From the NCBI GenBank assembly GCA_040218415.1, contig JAVJRN010000001.1, positions 1-6,742 on the forward strand: a stretch of DNA of 6,742 nucleotides, read 5' to 3'. The stretch comes from JAVJRN01 sp040218415 (lineage in GTDB: Bacteria > Bacteroidota > Bacteroidia > Cytophagales > Cyclobacteriaceae). Positions 1-4,222 of the stretch are shown here, piece after piece (positions within the stretch are counted from its first letter, which is position 1; each line of letters opens with the position of its first letter). Made by a program: the position numbers and the translations under genes. Under the pieces are notes generated by a model, which made no database searches, was not told where the DNA came from, and saw only the letters and a list, made by a program, of their open reading frames with translations.

Positions 1-141
1 AATCTGGTTTCTAACCCTTATCCAGCAGCTATCAATTATCTTGAACTGATCAAAGAAACTAATAACCCAAATATCAGTGGTACTGTCTACCTCTGGGATG
101 ATGGTGGGTCTGATGTCGGACAAAGAAGTAATAGCGATTAT
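1..141 (+). repeat. Terminal direct repeat, left copy (identical to 6602-6742)
   Basis: All 141 bases match 6602-6742 exactly, in the same orientation and reading frame. The match is bounded only by the window ends, which is the signature of a circular or looped assembly with a 141-base overlap. The equivalent part of the 710-aa gene (about 2860-3000) is clearly diverged, so this is not ordinary paralogue similarity. Confidence 0.97.
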
Positions 142-1029
142 ATTACCGTGAATCTTGTTGGTGAAGTTGGTTCAGCGACGAATGGAAGTGGTAGAAGTGG
201 AGACTGGAACGGACATATCGGTTCCGCACAAGGCTTTTTCGTAAAAGTCACTAAGACAGACGCTAATCTGAACTTCAACAATACAATGAAGGTAACAGGA
301 AACAATGCTTCAGCGAATTATTTCAGAACTGAAGGAGATGCAACCCCAGAAATTCAGTCAGTGAAAATTTCACTTTCCAATGCAGATGGAGCAATGAACG
401 AAAGTCTTGTTGGTTTTGTGGCTGACGCTACGGAAGGTTATGATCGCCTTTATGATGCTGATAAAATAGGCGCATTGAATGGTTTAAAACTTTATACATT
501 GATGGGACAAAGCCGATTGGCCATCCAAGGTCTACCAATTGCAGATGAATCGATCATTCCTTTAGGTGTGTCTGTAGACGTAGCAGGAGAATACACTGTG
601 AAAATTGAAGATATAGCTAATATTTCTGATGGTAAATCCATCTACTTGGAAGATACTCAGCTAGGTAAAATCACAAAACTTGAGAAAGGTGATGAATATA
701 CTTTTACAAGTGGAGCAGGGGTAGATGAAAGCAGATTCAATTTGATTGTTTCTAATTCCGTGAGCGTACTTTCTCTTGATGATTTAGATAAGCAAGGATT
801 GAACGTACTATACACTCAAAGAGGACTCACAATTTCCAATTCGGACGCTAAAGTAAGTCAGGCGCAAGTGAGCATTTTGGATATATCTGGAGCGATGTTA
901 TTCAATAGATCAATTGAGAATCTGAAGGATAAAGAAGTGATTGGCTATGAATTCAGTTCAAATAAAGTTTATATCCTCAGAGTGACGACAGAATCAAATT
1001 CATTTGTCACAAAATTCGCATTTGACTAA
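1..1029 (+). CDS. C-terminal part of a T9SS-secreted multidomain protein (5' end cut by the window edge)
   Basis: The frame is open from base 1 and ends in TAA at 1027-1029, giving 342 residues without their N-terminus; the ATG at 148 is internal. The first residues (NLVSNPYPAAINY) and the following LWDDGG, SDYITVN and IGSAQGFFV blocks belong to a scaffold common in Bacteroidota secreted proteins. The last ~80 residues, from GLNVLYTQRGLTISN to VYILRVTTESNSFVTKFAFD, look like a T9SS type A sorting domain: short beta strands, a DISG turn and a final YILRVTT...TKF strand. Such domains direct export across the outer membrane and are then removed. Because bases 1-141 recur at 6602-6742 in the same frame, this is most simply the tail of the lyase-like gene starting at 4223. 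It could instead be the tail of a very similar upstream paralogue. The sorting-domain call is firm; binding activity of the rest is unknown. Confidence 0.9.
   Translation, partial: NLVSNPYPAAINYLELIKETNNPNISGTVYLWDDGGSDVGQRSNSDYITVNLVGEVGSATNGSGRSGDWNGHIGSAQGFFVKVTKTDANLNFNNTMKVTGNNASANYFRTEGDATPEIQSVKISLSNADGAMNESLVGFVADATEGYDRLYDADKIGALNGLKLYTLMGQSRLAIQGLPIADESIIPLGVSVDVAGEYTVKIEDIANISDGKSIYLEDTQLGKITKLEKGDEYTFTSGAGVDESRFNLIVSNSVSVLSLDDLDKQGLNVLYTQRGLTISNSDAKVSQAQVSILDISGAMLFNRSIENLKDKEVIGYEFSSNKVYILRVTTESNSFVTKFAFD
658..750 (+). repeat. 93-bp perfect repeat inside the C-terminal scaffold, copy A
   Basis: Identical base for base to 3519-3611 (offset 2861), silent positions included. It encodes the QLGKITKLEKGDEYTF ... 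RFNLIV segment just before the T9SS domain. The flanking sequence of the two genes differs at many silent and replacement sites, so this tract stands out. Confidence 0.95.
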
Positions 1030-1053
1030 TTATTCAACTAAAATATTACTTTC

Positions 1054-1224
1054 ATGAAATCATATCATATAATAACTCTAGCCATTCTATTTTTAGGTAC
1101 CTCATTGCCAGTACTGGCTCAAGGAGCACCACCAGCCACACCTATTGACGGTGGGCTAAGCCTGCTACTTGCAGCGGGTGGCGTTTATGGAATCAAAAAA
1201 TTGAGAGACGCTAGGAAGAAGTAA
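1054..1224 (+). CDS. PID-CTERM micro-protein, 56 aa (copy 1)
   Basis: This small gene starts 24 nt after the upstream stop codon and is followed by a terminator, so it is probably the last gene of a two-gene operon. Residues 1-22 form a signal peptide ending in SLPVLA. Then come a short linker (QGAPPAT), the PID motif (residues 30-32, PIDGG), a hydrophobic helix (about 35-46, LSLLLAAGGVYG) and a basic tail (KKLRDARKK). This order (motif, transmembrane helix, basic end) is that of the PEP-CTERM/exosortase class of sorting signals, and the PID version is known from Bacteroidota. Almost no mature sequence lies between the signal peptide and the sorting motif. Coding is supported by the second copy at 3914: the two differ at 21 of 171 bases but at only five residues. 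The partner protein and the processing enzyme are not in the window. Confidence 0.85.
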   Translation: MKSYHIITLAILFLGTSLPVLAQGAPPATPIDGGLSLLLAAGGVYGIKKLRDARKK

Positions 1225-1251
1225 ACGAAGAATCAAATCAATAAACTGAAT

Positions 1252-1282
1252 AGGTCACCTCAATTGGGGTGACCTTTTTTTT
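1252..1282 (+). terminator. Intrinsic terminator after PID-CTERM copy 1
   Basis: AGGTCACC (1252-1259) and GGTGACCT (1268-1275) form a perfect 8-bp stem with an 8-nt loop, followed by a run of eight T residues (1275-1282). It lies 27 nt after the PID-CTERM stop codon and would end the operon. A diverged but still pairing copy lies at 4100-4133. Confidence 0.88.
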
Positions 1283-1420
1283 GGATAAATGAGGTTTTGT
1301 CACCCATTTTCTACTATGAATTGCTGGTAAGGCTCCCTATTTAGAGCAACTCATCTGCATTAATATTCTTGCGCTTCTCTGATGATTGAAACAGCATAGG
1401 CTTCATTAATAATTACTTGA

Positions 1421-1522
1421 GGAGAGGCGAGAGGTGTTGCAATTCACGAGGTGAAAAGCAACTTGAAAGGCTTGGATGTGATTCCTGCGAAATTATTCAC
1501 ACGTTTGATTGAAGCTGAATAA
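1421..1522 (+). pseudogene. Possible remnant of a coding sequence (33 codons, unidentified)
   Basis: Between an in-frame TGA (1418-1420) and TAA (1520-1522) the frame reads GEARGVAIHEVKSNLKGLDV, then a segment ending KLFTRLIEAE. The composition is protein-like (charged and amphipathic, with no low-complexity run), unlike the flanking bases. It has no ATG start and I do not recognise the family. It may be the 3' end of a decayed gene, or simply a chance open stretch, which at 33 codons is quite possible. Confidence 0.15.
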
Positions 1523-1661
1523 AGATCACATAATGAGATGTGTTTTGTGATTCTAAATACTTCCTTAAGTCAAATTAGAATATTAGCAGTCACTTACTCA
1601 AATCAGTGTATTAGCGACTGTACAAAGTGCCATTTTACGGATCAAGCGATATCTAAAAAAC

Positions 1662-1684
1662 GAAATGGACGATTTTACCATTTC
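1662..1684. repeat. Perfect 7-bp inverted repeat upstream of the 710-aa gene
   Basis: GAAATGG (1662-1668) and CCATTTC (1678-1684) are exact reverse complements separated by 9 nt. The right arm ends 73 bp before the ATG at 1758 and just upstream of the promoter-like pair. It could be a protein-binding site or a small hairpin. No run of T follows, so it is not a terminator. Confidence 0.35.
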
Positions 1685-1706
1685 TTAGGATTTTGAATTC
1701 CTCGTC

Positions 1707-1735
1707 TTTGAATTAATTAGAGGCAGATAAATTTA
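1707..1735 (+). promoter_or_regulatory. Candidate Bacteroidota-type promoter for the 710-aa gene
   Basis: TTTG (1707-1710) is followed, after 17 nt, by TAAATTTA (1728-1735). This resembles the Bacteroidota pattern TTTG ... TAnnTTTG, with the last base of the second element mismatched and the spacing about 2 nt shorter than typical. It would give a leader of roughly 15 nt. In such AT-rich sequence partial matches are frequent, so this is weak support only. Confidence 0.3.
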
Positions 1736-1757
1736 TCGTGAAATCAATTCGATTATT

Positions 1758-3890
1758 ATGAAACTAAAATTTACATTTTTAATAATGGCTTTCGCCCTGT
1801 CTCTAGGGTTTGTAAGTGCCCAAGAGTTTTTCAGCACCGATGGTATTTATGCTATTGAAAGTGTACAGCGTGGTACGTTTATAACTCCCACTTCAGAAGC
1901 TGGTCCAGGTGTAGCAATGAGCACAGGAACTGCTAATGACTTCAAATGGATCATTAAGCAGAATGGGGATAAATACAATATTTTCACCGAAGATGAGACG
2001 CTTCTTCTACGAAGTACAGGAGTGCAGGCCGGTTTGATTGAAAACACCGAAACAAACAGGAATGACGAATCTGTTGGAGCTTTGGTAACTTTCCAAGAAG
2101 TATCTACCGGTACTAGGTTTAAGACTCCAACCGGTGATGGTGGTGAAGTTATGACTTGGAATAGCAATAGGTCTGGTGCTACATTCGTAGGAATGGGAGC
2201 TCAACAAAATGAATCAGCTCAGTGGAATCTTATCCGACTTGGTGATCTTGTTGGTGATCCCAATGCCAATACATGGACAGGGGAGGCTAGCACAGCTTGG
2301 GAGGTTGCAGGAAACTGGTCAAAAGGTACAGTTCCTACATCAGAAGATTCTGTTGTTATCGCTAACGCAACAAATAAGCCTGTAATTGCATCAGGAGATA
2401 TTAAAGTAGCGAGCTTAGAGCTATCTAATGCAGCCATTCTAACTGTTTCTTCGGGTGCTTCCTTATCTATTACTGCAAATCTCACTGCACCAGGTTCAGG
2501 GAGTGTGGAAGTTGAGTCTGGAGCCTCACTTCTTACCTTTGGAAGTGTCAGTGGAACGTCTCACGTATTCAAAAGAAACACCACCTTTGATAATAATACT
2601 GCACAATACAGCGTCATTGGTTCTCCGGTAGTTGGCGCAAGTACCTCTTCCTTAGGTCTTTTGGTTTACAGCTATGATGAAACTAAGTCCTACAGTGTTT
2701 ATCGCTTCACTGAAGTAGAGAATCCTGAAACAATGGCAGGTGGTGATGCTTATTTTTCTGCTTTTACGGGAGAGGTAACTTTCACTGGAACTCCTCATAC
2801 TGGTAATGTATCTATAGATTTAGCATATGATGCCGCAGATGGTGATAATGCAGGGTTTAACTTAGTGTCAAATCCTTACCCGGCTGCTATTGATTTTAAG
2901 ACGTTGGTTACGAATAATACGGGCATAGATGGCACAATATATCTGTGGGATGATGGTGGCTCTGCTACCGAGAAAAGAACCGCCGCGGATTACATCACAG
3001 TGAATATGGTAGGTGAAGTAGGATCAGAGGTTGCCACAGCAACAGGTGGAAGCGGTAGAAGTGGTTCGTTCAATGGTAGTATCGGTTCTGCTCAGGGATT
3101 CTTTGTGAAAGCGAATGATGTTTCACAAACGCTTAATTTCACAAATGATATGAAAGTTACTGGATCTAATGCTGATGCAAACTTTTTCAGAAAAGCAATA
3201 TCGGCATCAGATATCCAATCAGTTAAACTATCGCTGACGGACGCTGACGGATTTTCTAATCAAAGCCTTGTGGGTTTTATAGCTGATGCTTCAACTGGGT
3301 TTGATAGACTTTATGATGCACACAAGGTTGATGGATTGAATGGTGTAAAATTTTATTCCCTTATGGGTGATAGCCCATTGGCCATTCAAGGTTTGCCAAT
3401 AGCAGACGAAACGGTTATTCCTTTAGGTTTTTCTGTAGAGGTTGCTGGTGAGTACACTTTGGAAATCGAAGATATTGCTAACCTTTCAGAAGGAAAATTC
3501 ATCTATTTGGAAGATACGCAGCTAGGTAAAATCACAAAACTTGAGAAAGGTGATGAATATACTTTTACAAGTGGAGCAGGGGTAGATGAAAGCAGATTCA
3601 ATTTGATTGTTACCAATGCTATGAGCGTACTTGCTCTAGATGATCTGGATAATCAAGGATTGAATGTTTTATATACTCGAAGAGGACTCACAATTTCCAA
3701 TGCATCGGCTAAAGTAAGTCAGGCGCAAGTGAGCATTTCGGATATATCTGGTGCTTTGTTATTCAAAAAATCAATTGGGAATCTGAAGGATAAAGAAGTG
3801 ATTGACTATGAATTTAGTTCAAACAGAGTTTATATCCTCAGAGTGACTACAGAATCAAATTCATATGTGACAAAATTCGCATTTGACTGA
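1758..3890 (+). CDS. T9SS-secreted modular protein with probable lectin-like domain, 710 aa
   Basis: The ATG at 1758 is chosen because a clean signal peptide follows directly (residues 1-21, ending in LGFVSA). No Shine-Dalgarno sequence precedes it, as is usual in Bacteroidota. Residues about 28-162 (DGIYAIES, FKWIIKQNGDKYNIF, WNLIRLGD) have a repeated G-Y-I / W-I pattern reminiscent of a ricin-type beta-trefoil carbohydrate-binding domain; this assignment is tentative. Residues about 172-272 contain the WTG...W..AGNWS.G.VP..EDSVVI module common in Bacteroidota adhesins, followed by beta-helix-like strands (SGASL repeated at 232 and 254). Residues about 273-630 are a shared scaffold (GFNLVSNPYPAAIDF, IGSAQGFFV, RFNLIV). 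Residues about 632-710 are a T9SS sorting domain ending in YILRVTT...TKFAFD. It has no recognisable catalytic domain. It closely parallels the second half of the gene at 4223. A glycan-binding or surface-coat role is inferred. Confidence 0.92.
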   Translation: MKLKFTFLIMAFALSLGFVSAQEFFSTDGIYAIESVQRGTFITPTSEAGPGVAMSTGTANDFKWIIKQNGDKYNIFTEDETLLLRSTGVQAGLIENTETNRNDESVGALVTFQEVSTGTRFKTPTGDGGEVMTWNSNRSGATFVGMGAQQNESAQWNLIRLGDLVGDPNANTWTGEASTAWEVAGNWSKGTVPTSEDSVVIANATNKPVIASGDIKVASLELSNAAILTVSSGASLSITANLTAPGSGSVEVESGASLLTFGSVSGTSHVFKRNTTFDNNTAQYSVIGSPVVGASTSSLGLLVYSYDETKSYSVYRFTEVENPETMAGGDAYFSAFTGEVTFTGTPHTGNVSIDLAYDAADGDNAGFNLVSNPYPAAIDFKTLVTNNTGIDGTIYLWDDGGSATEKRTAADYITVNMVGEVGSEVATATGGSGRSGSFNGSIGSAQGFFVKANDVSQTLNFTNDMKVTGSNADANFFRKAISASDIQSVKLSLTDADGFSNQSLVGFIADASTGFDRLYDAHKVDGLNGVKFYSLMGDSPLAIQGLPIADETVIPLGFSVEVAGEYTLEIEDIANLSEGKFIYLEDTQLGKITKLEKGDEYTFTSGAGVDESRFNLIVTNAMSVLALDDLDNQGLNVLYTRRGLTISNASAKVSQAQVSISDISGALLFKKSIGNLKDKEVIDYEFSSNRVYILRVTTESNSYVTKFAFD
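3519..3611 (+). repeat. 93-bp perfect repeat inside the C-terminal scaffold, copy B
   Basis: Partner of 658-750 within the 710-aa gene. Further shorter identical tracts follow downstream in both genes, for example the 21 bases at 820-840 and 3681-3701, so the sorting-domain end of the two genes is more alike than their middle parts. Confidence 0.95.
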
Positions 3891-3913
3891 TTATTAACCA
3901 AAAAATTACATTT

Positions 3914-4084
3914 ATGAAATTATACCAAATAATAACACTAGCCATTCTTTTTTTTGGTACCTCATTGCCAGTATTGGCTCAGGGACCACCACCAGCTACA
4001 CCTATAGATGGTGGGTTAAGCTTGCTGCTTGCAGCAGGTGGCGTTTATGGAGTCAAAAAACTCAGAGACGCAAGAAAGAAGTAA
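3914..4084 (+). CDS. PID-CTERM micro-protein, 56 aa (copy 2)
   Basis: This paralogue of the protein at 1054 starts 23 nt after the stop codon of the 710-aa gene, again ahead of a terminator, so the T9SS gene plus PID-CTERM pairing is repeated. It has a signal peptide (residues 1-22, ending SLPVLA), a linker QGPPPAT, the PIDGG motif at 30-34, a hydrophobic helix (LSLLLAAGGVYG) and a basic end (KKLRDARKK). Compared with copy 1, residues 3, 5, 14, 25 and 47 differ; three of these lie in the signal peptide, and the PID motif and basic tail are unchanged. The remaining 16 base differences are silent, which indicates selection on the protein. It lies in a different frame from the upstream gene, so it is not a readthrough extension. 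Its function is unknown. Confidence 0.86.
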   Translation: MKLYQIITLAILFFGTSLPVLAQGPPPATPIDGGLSLLLAAGGVYGVKKLRDARKK

Positions 4085-4099
4085 AAGAATAAACCTAAT

Positions 4100-4133
4100 A
4101 GGTCACCTCATATGTAGGGGTGACTTATTTTTT
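4100..4133 (+). terminator. Intrinsic terminator after PID-CTERM copy 2
   Basis: AGGTCACC (4100-4107) pairs with GGTGACTT (4119-4126), giving an 8-bp stem that includes one G-T wobble and has an 11-nt loop; TTTTTT follows at 4128-4133. It is the counterpart of the terminator at 1252-1282: the loop has changed but the stem still pairs. Confidence 0.8.
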
Positions 4134-4222
4134 GTTTAAAAAAGTAACTACATCCCTTGCTTGAGTTATAAAGCCAACCAAGTATTTATTACCAGTTAAA
4201 AAGGACTAAACCCCACACATAC
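4134..4222 (+). promoter_or_regulatory. Short promoter-containing gap before the lyase-like gene
   Basis: This 89-bp gap lies between a terminator and the start of the next gene, so a promoter is expected here. The best candidate is TTG at 4161-4163 followed, 19 nt later, by TATTTATT (4183-4190). This is a poor match to the Bacteroidota second element TAnnTTTG. No Shine-Dalgarno sequence or strong inverted repeat is visible. Confidence 0.2.

Larger units (their letters stand above)
1283..1757 (+). other. 475-bp stretch without a convincing gene
   Basis: No long reading frame on either strand and no RNA gene was recognised. It holds a short open stretch at 1421-1522, a perfect inverted repeat at 1662-1684 and a weak promoter-like pair near 1707-1735. 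Weaker inverted repeats (ATCACA at 1525-1530 with TGTGAT at 1546-1551, and an imperfect CAGTC/GACTG pair near 1589-1620) are within chance expectation. The matching gap after the second PID-CTERM gene (4134-4222) is only 89 bp, so most of this stretch has no counterpart in the other unit. It could be a decayed gene, an insertion scar or a long leader for the gene at 1758. Confidence 0.6.
1836..4133 (+). repeat. Diverged duplicated unit: lectin-like scaffold + T9SS tail + PID-CTERM + terminator
   Basis: From TDGIYAI of the 710-aa protein through the terminator, this stretch is paralogous to 5564-6601 followed by 1-1282. The order is the same in both: lectin-like domain, WTG/NWS module, scaffold, T9SS domain, ~24-nt gap, PID-CTERM gene, GGTCACC hairpin terminator. 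The units differ at their 5' ends, where a signal peptide alone is replaced by a signal peptide plus BNR_4 propeller. Confidence 0.85.

Noticed and set aside
148..1029. A complete 293-aa gene starting at the ATG at 148
   Set aside because: The frame is open back to base 1 with conserved scaffold residues upstream. The translation from 148 has no signal peptide although the product must be exported, so 148 is an internal methionine.
1030..1053. Stop-codon readthrough fusing the T9SS protein to the PID-CTERM peptide (the two are in the same frame here)
   Set aside because: A second in-frame TAA lies at 1039-1041, the small gene has its own signal peptide, and in the other unit the two genes are in different frames.
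1525..1551. ATCACA ... TGTGAT as a CRP-like operator
   Set aside because: The half-sites point the wrong way for a CRP palindrome (TGTGA-N6-TCACA), the 15-nt spacer is too long, and 6-bp inverted matches are common by chance.
1847..2485. Three reverse-strand reading frames of 66-106 codons inside the 710-aa gene
   Set aside because: They lie wholly antisense to a gene with a clear signal peptide, domain order and T9SS tail. Their translations show no domain-like pattern, so they are shadows of the + strand coding sequence.
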